Origin: Hyphomonadaceae bacterium | GTDB lineage: Bacteria > Pseudomonadota > Alphaproteobacteria > Caulobacterales > Aquidulcibacteraceae | Assembly (NCBI GenBank): GCA_009773395.1 | Contig: WRPI01000004.1 | Coordinates: 186,001 to 250,000, forward strand | Length of the DNA stretch: 64,000 nt | Reading direction: 5' to 3' | Part shown: positions 10,059 to 18,554 of the stretch, in pieces | How positions within the stretch are numbered: position 1 is the first letter of the stretch | Layout: every line of letters starts with the position of its first letter | Position numbers and translations under genes: made by a program | The notes under the pieces: generated by a model | The model's database searches: none | Told to the model about the DNA's origin: nothing | What the model saw: only the letters and a program-made list of their open reading frames with translations

Positions 10059-10115
10059 AATGTCCCTTTTTAATGCCGCGACATATTCACGCATTTCGCA
10101 AAAATTGGCAAATTA

Positions 10116-10138
10116 AATATGTATTTGAATTGCATATT
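10116..10138. promoter_or_regulatory. Putative NsrR operator 1
   Basis: A 23-base dyad: AATATGTATTT, a central G, then AATTGCATATT. Nine of 11 arm positions are symmetric. It matches the general AAnATGnATTT-type NsrR site of 11-1-11 layout. It lies 58 bp upstream of the preferred nsrR start and 105 bp upstream of norB, so it could serve both genes. Confidence 0.75.
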
Positions 10139-10152
10139 TTGTCCGTGATGTT

Positions 10153-10175
10153 AATATGTATTTAAATTGCATATT
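10153..10175. promoter_or_regulatory. Putative NsrR operator 2
   Basis: A second 23-base dyad identical to operator 1 except for its central base (A instead of G). The two centres are 37 bp apart, about 3.5 helical turns. The site lies 68 bp upstream of the norB start, near where the core promoter should be, so binding there would block norB transcription. Confidence 0.75.
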
Positions 10176-10242
10176 AAAGAGCGGCATAATTTATGCCCTC
10201 GTGCATGGGGCTTTGCATTGCAAAGTGATTGAGGAGGCGACT

Positions 10243-12495
10243 ATGACAACTACCAAAAAACTTTGGCTTGGTCTGGTTGCGCTATTGGTAGTCACATTTA
10301 GTGTGATGTTGTTTTTGGGGGCAGATTTATTTCGCACTGCACCGCCAATTCCGAACCAAATAGTCGCGACCAATGGTCAAGTGGTTTACACAAAACAGGA
10401 TATTCAAAAAGGCCAACAAGTTTGGCAGTCAATAGGCGGGCAAGAGCTTGGCTCCGTTTGGGGCCATGGGGCACTGGTTGCACCAGATTGGTCCGCAGAT
10501 TGGCTGCACCGTGAAATTATGGCGATACTTGATGCGCGCGCACAAACGGCATTTGCGAAAAATTATGCAGATTTGGACGCAGGCGAACAAGCAAAATTAA
10601 GCGCCAATCTAACCCCGGATTTTCGCAAAAATACTTTTGATGCTGCTTCCGGCAATGTAACGATTTCTGATGAGCGAGCGGCGGCAATTATGGCAACCGC
10701 TAGCTTTTACGAGAAATTATTTTCAGATGATACATCAACTCATGATTTGCGCGTGACCTATGCGATGAAGGAAAACACAATTGCAACCCCAGAAAACCGC
10801 CATTCATTAACCGCGTTTTTCTATTGGACTTCGTGGGCAGCCGGCACCGATAGGGTTGGCAAGGCTGGTGTATCATACACAAATAATTGGCCCTATGAGC
10901 CGCTTATTCAGAACAAAGCCACTTCAAGCTCCTTCTTGTGGTCGCTGTTTTCAATATTGTTTTTAATCGGCGGTATTGGCCTTTTGGCCTGGCATTATGC
11001 GGGCTGGCATTCAAAAGAAGCGCCGCTTGCGCCACCAAAAACCGATCCATTAAAAGGTCTAAAATTAACGGCTTCAATGAAGGCAACCGCCAAATATTTT
11101 TGGGTGGTTATCGCCCTTATGCTGGTGCAAATCTTGCTTGGAGCGGTGACCGCGCATTATCAAGTAGAAGGCCAAGAAGCTTATGGCATTCCGATTGCAG
11201 AATTCTTGCCATATAGCTTAACCCGAAGCTGGCACACCCAATTGGCAGTGCTTTGGATTGCGACCGCATGGCTTGGTACTGGCCTCTATATTGCCCCTGC
11301 AATTTCGGGTCATGAGCCGAAATTTCAAGCGTTGGGGGTTAATTTCCTTTGGTTGTGTTTGATAATCATCGTTGTCGGCGCTTTTGCTGGGCAATGGTTT
11401 GCTGTTATGCAAAAAATGGGCGTTATCCAAAATTTCTGGTTCGGCCATCAAGGTTGGGAATATGTTGATATTGGCCGTTTCTGGCAGGCATTCTTGTTTA
11501 TTGGCTTGATACTTTGGCTGCTACTAGTGGGCCGTGCATTATTGCCAGCACTTAAACGCAAGGATGAAATGACATCAATTGTTGGTTTATTGTTCTTATC
11601 AACTGTTGCCATTGGCCTATTTTATGGTGCCGGCCTGATGTGGGGTTCAAATTCCCATATTTCGGTGGTTGAATATTGGCGCTGGTGGGTAGTTCATTTA
11701 TGGGTCGAAGGCTTTTTCGAAGTGTTCGCGGTCGCGGTTATAAGTTTCCTATTTGTGAAACTGGGCCTGGTTCGTGGGCAATCTGCAACCAATAATGTGC
11801 TTTTCGCCACCATTATTTTCATGGCCGGTGGCGTACTTGGCCTATTCCATCACCTGTATTTTGTTGGAACAACAACTGCGGGCGTGGCAATTGGTGCAGC
11901 GTTTTCGGCGCTAGAAGTCGTGCCTTTGGCATTGATTGGCATGGAAGCCTATGAAACTTGGCAACAAGCCAATTCCACTAGTTGGATGAAACGTTATAAA
12001 TGGCCGATTATGTTCTTCCTTGGGGTTTCATTTTGGAACCTTGTGGGCGCTGGGCTATTTGGCTTTTTGATTAACACACCTATTGCACTTTATTATATGC
12101 AGGGACTAAACCTTACCGCGCTTCATGGGCATACAGCTTTGTTTGGTGTTTATGGAATGCTTGGCATAGGACTAATGCTATTTTGTTTGCGTGGTCTGCG
12201 TGATGATAATCATTGGAACGAAGGCTTTTTGCGCGCATCATTTTGGGCGTTTAATATTGGCCTAAGTTTGATGGCATTACTCACGCTCTTGCCGATGGGC
12301 GTGCTTCAGGTGACTGCGGCATTGGAAAATGGCTATTGGTATGCAAGAAGTGCCGAATTTATGGGCAAACCAATATTTGATTTATTGGTTTGGATGCGGA
12401 TGCCGGGCGACTTAATTTTCGCGGCGGGTTCGATAATCTTAGCAGTATTTGTGGCGCGGCAATGGATTGCTCCACAAAAAGAAAAACTTGAATAG
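10243..12495 (+). CDS. norB: Quinol-dependent nitric oxide reductase (qNOR)
   Basis: A 750-residue single-subunit nitric oxide reductase that reduces NO to N2O with electrons from quinol at the inner membrane. After the first span (LWLGLVALLVVTFSVMLFLG) comes a periplasmic region of about 200 residues, replacing the NorC subunit (GQQVWQSIGGQELGSVWGHG), then the 12-span haem-copper core. Histidine-rich motifs include SRSWHTQLAVLW-like RSWHTQLAVLW, VVHLWVEGFFEVFAV, FHHLYFVG and LHGHTALFGVYG. The ATG at 10243 is preceded by GAGGAGG; an upstream in-frame ATG at 10156 lies inside operator 2. There is no norC or denitrification cluster, so detoxification rather than respiration is the likely role. 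Confidence 0.95.
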   Translation: MTTTKKLWLGLVALLVVTFSVMLFLGADLFRTAPPIPNQIVATNGQVVYTKQDIQKGQQVWQSIGGQELGSVWGHGALVAPDWSADWLHREIMAILDARAQTAFAKNYADLDAGEQAKLSANLTPDFRKNTFDAASGNVTISDERAAAIMATASFYEKLFSDDTSTHDLRVTYAMKENTIATPENRHSLTAFFYWTSWAAGTDRVGKAGVSYTNNWPYEPLIQNKATSSSFLWSLFSILFLIGGIGLLAWHYAGWHSKEAPLAPPKTDPLKGLKLTASMKATAKYFWVVIALMLVQILLGAVTAHYQVEGQEAYGIPIAEFLPYSLTRSWHTQLAVLWIATAWLGTGLYIAPAISGHEPKFQALGVNFLWLCLIIIVVGAFAGQWFAVMQKMGVIQNFWFGHQGWEYVDIGRFWQAFLFIGLILWLLLVGRALLPALKRKDEMTSIVGLLFLSTVAIGLFYGAGLMWGSNSHISVVEYWRWWVVHLWVEGFFEVFAVAVISFLFVKLGLVRGQSATNNVLFATIIFMAGGVLGLFHHLYFVGTTTAGVAIGAAFSALEVVPLALIGMEAYETWQQANSTSWMKRYKWPIMFFLGVSFWNLVGAGLFGFLINTPIALYYMQGLNLTALHGHTALFGVYGMLGIGLMLFCLRGLRDDNHWNEGFLRASFWAFNIGLSLMALLTLLPMGVLQVTAALENGYWYARSAEFMGKPIFDLLVWMRMPGDLIFAAGSIILAVFVARQWIAPQKEKLE

Positions 12496-12516
12496 ACTTA
12501 CACATTAGGCATATTT

Positions 12517-12548
12517 GGGGGCGGCAATTCATTGTTGCCCCCATTTTT
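12517..12548 (+). terminator. Rho-independent terminator after norB
   Basis: A 12-bp stem pairs GGGGGCGGCAAT (12517-12528) with ATTGTTGCCCCC (12531-12542), using two G-U pairs, and is followed by ATTTTTAT. It begins 22 bases after the norB stop. It should end most norB transcripts before the SirB2-like gene, or act as an attenuator between the two. Confidence 0.85.
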
Positions 12549-12562
12549 ATGAAAGCAACAAA

Positions 12563-12952
12563 TTGTTAGAATTTTATCCACATATCCGAATGGTTCATAT
12601 TTATGCCATTAGCCTTTCTGGGCTTGTATTTTTTCTGCGGGGCAGCTTTTCGATTTTCGGCGCTTCATGGCCGCATTTATTTGTCGTGCGGATATTTTCC
12701 TATTTAATCGACACTGCGCTACTTACTGCCGCCGCAATGTTATGGACAATTTTGCCACACGAAGTTTTTGCAAATGGCTGGCTTAGTTTGAAAGTCGCTT
12801 TGGTTGTTGTCTATATCGGGTTTGGTTTTGTGGCGATGCGGCAAAAAAATAGCCGAAATTTACGTATAATTTTCTTTGTGTTGGCGGCGATTATGTATGC
12901 GATAATCATTGGCATTGCGAGGGCGCACACAATGACGGGCTGGTTTGGGTAA
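12563..12952 (+). CDS. SirB2-family membrane protein
   Basis: A small integral membrane protein of about 129 residues with four hydrophobic segments and the SirB2 start pattern LLEFYPHIRMVHIYAISLSG, where the N-terminal histidine is conserved. The TTG at 12563 keeps this EFYPHIRMVH block; an ATG at 12590 would cut it, and an in-frame ATG at 12515 reads through the norB terminator. SirB2 proteins are poorly understood. The location just after norB suggests a link to NO or haem/copper enzyme function, but that rests on context only. Confidence 0.72.
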   Translation: MLEFYPHIRMVHIYAISLSGLVFFLRGSFSIFGASWPHLFVVRIFSYLIDTALLTAAAMLWTILPHEVFANGWLSLKVALVVVYIGFGFVAMRQKNSRNLRIIFFVLAAIMYAIIIGIARAHTMTGWFG

Positions 12953-13080
12953 GCTGCTGCGGCAATATGCGGTGTGGCAATCGGGGATTAAGCAGTCTAG
13001 GTGTTTAGTCGAAAGATGTTGGGCTTTCAGGCCAATTAAAGGTGAAGTTCGTCCCAATTGAACTGAAAAGGCAGGATCAA

Positions 13081-13431
13081 ATGTCAAGCATATTATTTAT
13101 CTTGAATGACGCACCATACGGAAACGAGCGTGCCTATAATGCGTTGCGTTTAGCTGGGGCCTTGATCGGCAAGGACGACACAAAAGTCAGAATATTCTTG
13201 ATGGCGGATTCAGTTAGTTGCGGCAAATCAGGGCAGAAAGTGCCGCCTGGTTACTATAACATTCAAATTATGCTTGGTCGCGTAATAAGAGAAGGCGAAG
13301 TTGCACTATGCGGAACTTGCATGGAAGCACGGGGCATTGCTGAGAGCGAATTAATCGAAGGCGCCAAAAAATCTACCCTCGCGCAACTAGCGGATTGGAC
13401 AATAGACGCCGATAAAGTTTTGATTTTTTAG
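13081..13431 (+). CDS. DsrE-family protein
   Basis: A 116-residue cytoplasmic protein beginning MSSILFILNDAPYGNERAYN, with the DsrE/YchN-like alpha/beta fold pattern and a C-terminal CGTCMEARGI segment that holds two cysteines; a third sits in SVSCGKSG. Such cysteines are used for sulfur transfer or thiol chemistry in the family. The ATG at 13081 has an AGGCAGGA ribosome site; 13 upstream residues in frame are unlikely. It closes the nsrR-norB-sirB2 cluster and converges on lysC. Whether it takes part in nitrosative-stress repair is a guess. Confidence 0.8.
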   Translation: MSSILFILNDAPYGNERAYNALRLAGALIGKDDTKVRIFLMADSVSCGKSGQKVPPGYYNIQIMLGRVIREGEVALCGTCMEARGIAESELIEGAKKSTLAQLADWTIDADKVLIF

Positions 13432-13457
13432 ATCGACGAAACTATTTGGAGTAAAAC

Positions 13458-14702
13458 CTATTCCCCATCAAGCCCATACGCCGTATGCAATGCGCGCACT
13501 GCAAGCTCGGTATAGCTGGCATCAATCAATACGGAAATTTTAATTTCTGAGGTTGAAATATTTTCGATATTTATGCCTTTTTTGGACAAGGCTTCAAACA
13601 TTATTTTCGCTACCCCAACGTGGGAGCGCATGCCAACGCCAATTACTGAAACTTTGGATACGTCTTTTTTCACAATAATGTTCTGAAAGCCGATTTCAGC
13701 TTTGGACGCGTTCATCAATTCCTTGGCGCGATCGGCTTCACGCTCTGGCATTGTGAAAGTCATGTTCACCGCGCCTTCGGTGCGTGAGGGCGCCTGCACA
13801 ATCATATCGACATTGATATTGGCATCGGCCAAAGTTCCAAAAATGATAGCGGCAACGCCAGGGTGGTCTTCAACCCCAATAAGCGACAACTTGGCTTCAT
13901 CACGGCTATAGGCAATGCCCGAGACGATTTGTTTTTCCACGATTTCTTCCTCATCACAAACTATGGTTCCGGGGTTAGGCTCGCCCGGCTCTAAAAACGA
14001 TGATAATACCCGCACTGGAACTTTTTTGGCCATTGCCAATTCAACCGAGCGGGTTTGTAAAACTTTGGCACCCAATGATGCCATTTCCAACATTTCCTCA
14101 TAGGAAATTTGCGCCAGCCTTTGCGCCTTTGAAGTAATGCGCGGATCGGTAGTATAAACCCCATCGACATCGGTATAAATATCGCATCTTTTAGCGCCAA
14201 GTGCGGCAGCAACTGCCACTGCCGAAGTATCAGATCCACCACGGCCCAAAGTCGTTAGACGCTCATCTTCGGTCATGCCTTGAAAGCCGGGGATAATTGC
14301 GACAGTGCCGCCATCAATTGAGGTGTTTAGTTGCGGGCTATTTATGGCGGCAATACGGGCCACCGAATGGGCATCGGAGCTTGAGATCGGGATTTGCCAT
14401 CCTTGCCAAGAACGCGCAGGCACACCAATTTTGCGCAAAGCCAATGCCAAAAGGCCAGTGGTCACTTGTTCACCAGACGCAACTACTACATCATATTCAT
14501 CATTGAACTGATCTTCGGCTAAGCCCGCACCAGCGGCATTTGCCATTTCAACCAAGCGATTGGTTTCGCCTGACATTGCTGATACCACAACTGCGATGTT
14601 ATTTCCTTGCGCTCTTTCATGGGCAACAAGGCGCGCTACGCGGGCAATGCGTTCAACATCACCAACTGAAGTGCCACCAAATTTCATCACAACGCGCGAC
14701 AT
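13458..14702 (-). CDS. lysC: Aspartate kinase
   Basis: The 414-residue monofunctional aspartokinase phosphorylates aspartate, the first step toward lysine, threonine and methionine. The start MSRVVMKFGGTSVG contains the KFGGTS substrate/ATP motif; GRGGSDTSAVAVAAALGA follows near residue 170, and two ACT domains fill the C-terminal 150 residues (SLIGVEDHPGVAAIIF and VSVIGVGMRSHVGVA), the site of feedback inhibition by lysine and threonine. The ATG at 14702 follows GGAAAACTC; the open frame extends 26 codons further without family sequence. Confidence 0.97.
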   Translation of the reverse strand: MSRVVMKFGGTSVGDVERIARVARLVAHERAQGNNIAVVVSAMSGETNRLVEMANAAGAGLAEDQFNDEYDVVVASGEQVTTGLLALALRKIGVPARSWQGWQIPISSSDAHSVARIAAINSPQLNTSIDGGTVAIIPGFQGMTEDERLTTLGRGGSDTSAVAVAAALGAKRCDIYTDVDGVYTTDPRITSKAQRLAQISYEEMLEMASLGAKVLQTRSVELAMAKKVPVRVLSSFLEPGEPNPGTIVCDEEEIVEKQIVSGIAYSRDEAKLSLIGVEDHPGVAAIIFGTLADANINVDMIVQAPSRTEGAVNMTFTMPEREADRAKELMNASKAEIGFQNIIVKKDVSKVSVIGVGMRSHVGVAKIMFEALSKKGINIENISTSEIKISVLIDASYTELAVRALHTAYGLDGE

Positions 14703-14859
14703 GAGTTTTCCAAAAAGTCTAGAATTATGTTCACGGCGCAAAAGCAACAAATATGGCTTTGCGTCAATGCCAAGGTTCATAAAATTGCTGATTTATAGCA
14801 ACAAAGTTGCGTGAAAGCCGCATTTATTTTCAATAATGGGCAATAATTTTCAATTGACG

Positions 14860-16401
14860 CTACACTAATTTGCTTTTCGATTCCGCCCAATAGACATCGC
14901 GCAAAACCCGTTTATAGAGTTTGCCGGTTGCGTGGCGTGGTAGTTCATCAATAAAATCAATTTGCCGTGGCATTTTAACACCCGATAATTGCGGCCTTAA
15001 CCATAGCCGAATTTCATCCTTAAGTTCTTCACTTGCCAATTGGGGATTGACGAGTTGAATGACCGCGACAACTTTTTCACCCATTATTTCGTCAGGCGCA
15101 CCAATGACTGCTGAATCCAAGACATGTGGGTGGGCGGCCAAAATATTTTCGATTTCCTGTGGGTAAATATTTACACCGCCAGAAATAATCATAAAGCTCG
15201 CTCTATCGGTTAAATATAAATATCCATCTTGATCAAGATAGCCAATATCACCCAAGGTGGACCAACCTTTTTCATTGCGGCTAGCTGTGGTTTTTTCGGG
15301 GTCATTATGATAGGTGAAAGGGACTGTGCCTTCGAAATAAATCACGCCCTCAATATTGGCTCCAACTTCATTTTGATTTTCGTCCATTATATGCGGTGTT
15401 CCCATAACGGGAGTGCCAACCGAGCCTTTGTGGCTAAGCCAGTCTTCGGTTTTTATCATGGTCATGCCGTTGCCCTCGGTTCCCGCGTAATATTCGCAAA
15501 TCACTGGCCCCCACCACGCAATCATGGCTTCTTTCACGCTTATCGGGCAAGGCGCGGCGGCGTGAATTGCGCATTTCATTGACGAAACATCATATTTGGC
15601 GCGAACTTCTTGGGGTAATTTCAGCATACGGATGAAATGGGTCGGCACCCATTGCGATGTGTTGGGCTTATATTTATCAATCAGGCGCAAAGATTCCTCG
15701 GCGTCGAATTTGTCCATAACAATAACAGTTCCGCCAACTTTCATCGTGCGCACACACCAACGCAACGGCGCTGCATGGTATAAAGGCGCGGGCGATAAAT
15801 AAATGGTTTCATCACAAAACCCAAAAACTTCAATTGCGGCTTTCGTGAGTGGGTCGAGCACCGCGATTTCGGGGTTTTCGGCGATTGGTTTGATAATACC
15901 CTTGGGGCGACCAGTTGTGCCAGACGAATAAAAAAGATCCGCGCCAGCGCGTTCATCGGCTATTCTGGAGGCTGACTGTGTTGCACTTACTTGTTCCCAA
16001 GATTTGTATTTTGGGTGAGTGCCGCCAATCATGAATAGCTTTGTGTTGGGCAAAATCGCGGCTAGTTCATCGGCAAGCTTTCCTAAGCTATGCGAAATTA
16101 TCAGCATTTTCGCGCCCGAATCGCGAATAATATATTCAAGATCTGCGGCGGTTAATTTCGTGGAAATGCACGAATAATAAAGGCCAGATCTTTGCGCACC
16201 CCACAATATTTCAAAATATTGGGCTTCATTTTCCAGCATAATCGCAATTTTATCGCCAATTTCAATGCCTTCGCTTCGGAACAAATTGGCAGCCCGATTT
16301 GATGCATCATCGAGCTCTTTGTAACTAATGATTTCGCCAGTTTTGGCCATTATTATTGCGGGTTTATTGGGGGTTGATTGCGCATAAATTGAAGGGTGCA
16401 T
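14860..16401 (-). CDS. Acyl-CoA synthetase (AMP-forming)
   Basis: A 513-residue ANL-superfamily ligase that activates a carboxylic acid to acyl-AMP and then acyl-CoA. Visible motifs are the P-loop DLFYSSGTTGRPKGI (near 165), YYAGTEGNG (near 310), the hinge region TDRASFMIISGGVNIYP (near 425), and the catalytic C-terminal lysine in HATGKLYKR. The overall pattern resembles FadD-type fatty-acyl or substituted-acid ligases. It lies between lysC and ubiG as a single-gene unit on the minus strand. The acid substrate cannot be read from sequence; a medium or long-chain fatty acid is likely. Confidence 0.87.
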   Translation of the reverse strand: MHPSIYAQSTPNKPAIIMAKTGEIISYKELDDASNRAANLFRSEGIEIGDKIAIMLENEAQYFEILWGAQRSGLYYSCISTKLTAADLEYIIRDSGAKMLIISHSLGKLADELAAILPNTKLFMIGGTHPKYKSWEQVSATQSASRIADERAGADLFYSSGTTGRPKGIIKPIAENPEIAVLDPLTKAAIEVFGFCDETIYLSPAPLYHAAPLRWCVRTMKVGGTVIVMDKFDAEESLRLIDKYKPNTSQWVPTHFIRMLKLPQEVRAKYDVSSMKCAIHAAAPCPISVKEAMIAWWGPVICEYYAGTEGNGMTMIKTEDWLSHKGSVGTPVMGTPHIMDENQNEVGANIEGVIYFEGTVPFTYHNDPEKTTASRNEKGWSTLGDIGYLDQDGYLYLTDRASFMIISGGVNIYPQEIENILAAHPHVLDSAVIGAPDEIMGEKVVAVIQLVNPQLASEELKDEIRLWLRPQLSGVKMPRQIDFIDELPRHATGKLYKRVLRDVYWAESKSKLV

Positions 16402-16501
16402 TCGGGACTGAAACCTTTGCTACTGAAATTCTTTTATATTTGCTTCGCAAGTTAAGCGCAAGAAACTGGAAACATCAAAGAAAACATGGCAAACTGAAAC
16501 T

Positions 16502-17260
16502 ATGAGCACAAGTGACGATTTAATTGAAACCAATTCTGTTGACGAGCGTGAAATTGCCAAATTTGCGGCGATGGCGGAAGAATGGTGGGATCCAAACGGC
16601 AAGTTCAAACCCTTGCATAAGTTCAATCCAACGCGGCTTAAATTTATTCGCGAACACGTAATAAAGCATTTCGGCATAGCCAAAACGACAAAGCCGTTTG
16701 CAGGCTTAAAACTAATTGATATTGGTTGCGGCGGCGGCTTGTTGTCAGAGCCAATGGCAAGACTTGGGGCGCAAGTAACTGCGATTGATGCAGCCGAGCA
16801 AAACATAAAAACCGCCAAAGCCCATATGGAAAAATCTGGCGTATTGATAGATTATCGACATGCCAAAGTTGAAGATTTAATAGCTAACCATGCTGGCCAA
16901 TTTGATGTGGTTTTGAACATGGAAGTTATTGAACATGTCAATAACCCGCAAGAATTCCTGAAAACTGCCCTCAAATTATTGGCGCCCAAAGGGATAATGT
17001 TTATTGCCACCATTAACCGCACCCAAAAAGCCCGCGCATTGGCATTATTTGCAGCTGAAACAATCCTTCGTTGGCTGCCCGAAGGCACACATGATTTTGA
17101 AAAATTGGTGAAACCCGAAGAAATTTTAACTGTGCTCCGCGCCGATGCGTCGCTTTCCATTACAGGCCCAATTGGGGTTTCATATTCGCCTTTGTCGGAC
17201 AAATGGTCTTTAAGCAATGATGTATCCATGAATTATATGATTGTGGTGGAGAAAACGTGA
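16502..17260 (+). CDS. ubiG: Ubiquinone O-methyltransferase
   Basis: A 252-residue SAM-dependent methyltransferase performing both O-methylations of ubiquinone synthesis. It has the family start VDEREIAKFAAMAEEWWDP, motif I LIDIGCGGGLLSEPMARLGA (near 75-95), VVLNMEVIEHVNNP (near 137) and the GTHDFEKLVKPEE loop. UbiG works at the inner membrane in the aerobic quinone pathway. It stands alone, divergent from the acyl-CoA synthetase; grxC and the Nit-type hydrolase, often close to ubiG in alphaproteobacteria, lie about 4 kb downstream. Confidence 0.96.
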   Translation: MSTSDDLIETNSVDEREIAKFAAMAEEWWDPNGKFKPLHKFNPTRLKFIREHVIKHFGIAKTTKPFAGLKLIDIGCGGGLLSEPMARLGAQVTAIDAAEQNIKTAKAHMEKSGVLIDYRHAKVEDLIANHAGQFDVVLNMEVIEHVNNPQEFLKTALKLLAPKGIMFIATINRTQKARALALFAAETILRWLPEGTHDFEKLVKPEEILTVLRADASLSITGPIGVSYSPLSDKWSLSNDVSMNYMIVVEKT

Positions 17261-17400
17261 ATTTGAATTTGGCGTTGAGGCTCGCTGGGATTGCCGCCGC
17301 ATCTAGCCTTAATGCTTACCGCCGAACTGCGCTGGGTTTACATTTTTGACGGCAAACCCTAAATGGCATCAAATTAGCGCGCAATATTCGGAAAGATATT

Positions 17401-17925
17401 ATGATAGCAAAAACCAAACTTCCTTTTGTGGCCACGATATTGATTGTCCTGATAACGGCAATTGACCAAATCGCAAAATATTGGGTGGTGCAAAAACTAA
17501 ATTTATTTGAACTTGGAAAAATTGAAGTTTCCAATATTTTTGATCTTACTATGGTTTGGAATAATGGCGTAAGTTTCGGCGCATTGCGGGCTGATTCCGA
17601 AATGGCAAGATGGGGCCTGGTTGGACTTTCGGCGATTATTTCATGTGTATTTTTGTTTTGGATGTTTCGAGCAACCCGAAAACTTAATATTTTCGCATTG
17701 GCAATGGTTATTGGTGGCGCATTTGGCAATATGATAGACCGTATTAGATTTGGCGCAGTGGCCGATTTTCTGGACTTTTCTGGGCTTTATTTTCCTTGGG
17801 TGTTTAATATTGCCGATGCCAGCGTCGTTTTGGGGGCATCGCTTCTATTATTAGATATGTTCATTAACGATGAAAAACTGCCCGAACCGACAGACCAAAA
17901 CTTACAGAATAATAATGTTGAATAA
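17401..17925 (+). CDS. lspA: Lipoprotein signal peptidase (SPase II)
   Basis: A 174-residue inner-membrane aspartyl protease that removes signal peptides from prolipoproteins after diacylglyceryl transfer. Four membrane spans and the conserved boxes are visible: AIDQIAKYWV, the NNGVSFGAL loop, GGAFGNMIDRIRFGAVADFLDF (first catalytic Asp) and FNIADASVVLGA (second catalytic Asp). The ATG at 17401 has a GGAAAG ribosome site. The downstream lipoprotein, and further lipoproteins elsewhere in the window, are likely substrates. Confidence 0.96.
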   Translation: MIAKTKLPFVATILIVLITAIDQIAKYWVVQKLNLFELGKIEVSNIFDLTMVWNNGVSFGALRADSEMARWGLVGLSAIISCVFLFWMFRATRKLNIFALAMVIGGAFGNMIDRIRFGAVADFLDFSGLYFPWVFNIADASVVLGASLLLLDMFINDEKLPEPTDQNLQNNNVE

Positions 17926-17997
17926 GTCTTGGATTGGCTTGAACAGCAAGAGATAGATGTTTATACTCGATGCTTAATTTAGGAATATTTTGAAACT

Positions 17998-18543
17998 ATG
18001 ACCCGAGAAATTGGCAAAAATTTGGTAACCGCTGCTGCTCTTGTGGCTCTTGTCACTTTGGGCGGATGTGCAGGTTTTAAACGCGCAGTTGGTGCCGAAA
18101 GAACTACACCTGATGAGTTTCGGGTTGTCACAAAAGCACCTTTGGTTATTCCACCTGAGTTTAATTTACGGCCGCCACGCCCCGGTGAAGCAAGGCCATT
18201 GGAATTAAGGCCCGATTTGCAAGCAAGAAATGCATTGTTCGGGGTGCAAACTGGAACTCAAGCCAGTGCTGGTGAAGTCGCATTGATAACCCAAATGGGT
18301 GCGCAAAATGCTGATCCACGGATTCGCGGTGTGCTTGATGAAGAAGCGCAAAATGTGACTCATAAACCACTTAGTTTTGCCGACCGCATTATTAGTTTTG
18401 GTGGTCCGGCTGCTGCTAACCCTGCGCCAGTTGATGCTGCTGCCGAAGCTGAGCGTCAACGCGCAATAAATAATGCAACTGGTGGCGGCACTGCAACTAT
18501 TCAACAAAACCGCCCGCGCGGCTTTAAGCTTCCCGGTCTATAG
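17998..18543 (+). CDS. DUF3035 lipoprotein, BamF-like
   Basis: A 181-residue secreted lipoprotein with a lipobox near residue 24 (LVTLGGCAGF). The segment TTPDEFRVVTKAPLVIPPEF followed by LRPPRPGEARP is diagnostic of the alphaproteobacterial DUF3035 family, which I recall being linked to the outer-membrane BAM complex (BamF); that functional link is from memory. The C-terminal part is Ala/Gln-rich and likely disordered, ending RPRGFKLPGL. It lies just after lspA and 11 bp before mutL, so the three genes are probably co-transcribed. Confidence 0.82.
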   Translation: MTREIGKNLVTAAALVALVTLGGCAGFKRAVGAERTTPDEFRVVTKAPLVIPPEFNLRPPRPGEARPLELRPDLQARNALFGVQTGTQASAGEVALITQMGAQNADPRIRGVLDEEAQNVTHKPLSFADRIISFGGPAAANPAPVDAAAEAERQRAINNATGGGTATIQQNRPRGFKLPGL

Positions 18544-18554
18544 AATCGCCCGTC

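Noticed and set aside
10231-10240. Possible riboswitch or leader peptide before norB
   Set aside because: Only a short leader with operators and a ribosome site is present; no structured aptamer or leader ORF is visible.
10156-10242. Earlier ATG of norB adding 29 residues
   Set aside because: The upstream start lies inside the second NsrR-like dyad and the added sequence is unlike qNOR, while GAGGAGG directly precedes the ATG at 10243.
17256-17352. Short GTG frame of about 31 codons overlapping the ubiG stop
   Set aside because: There is no recognisable sequence or separate ribosome site beyond ubiG's end, and it is short enough to occur by chance.
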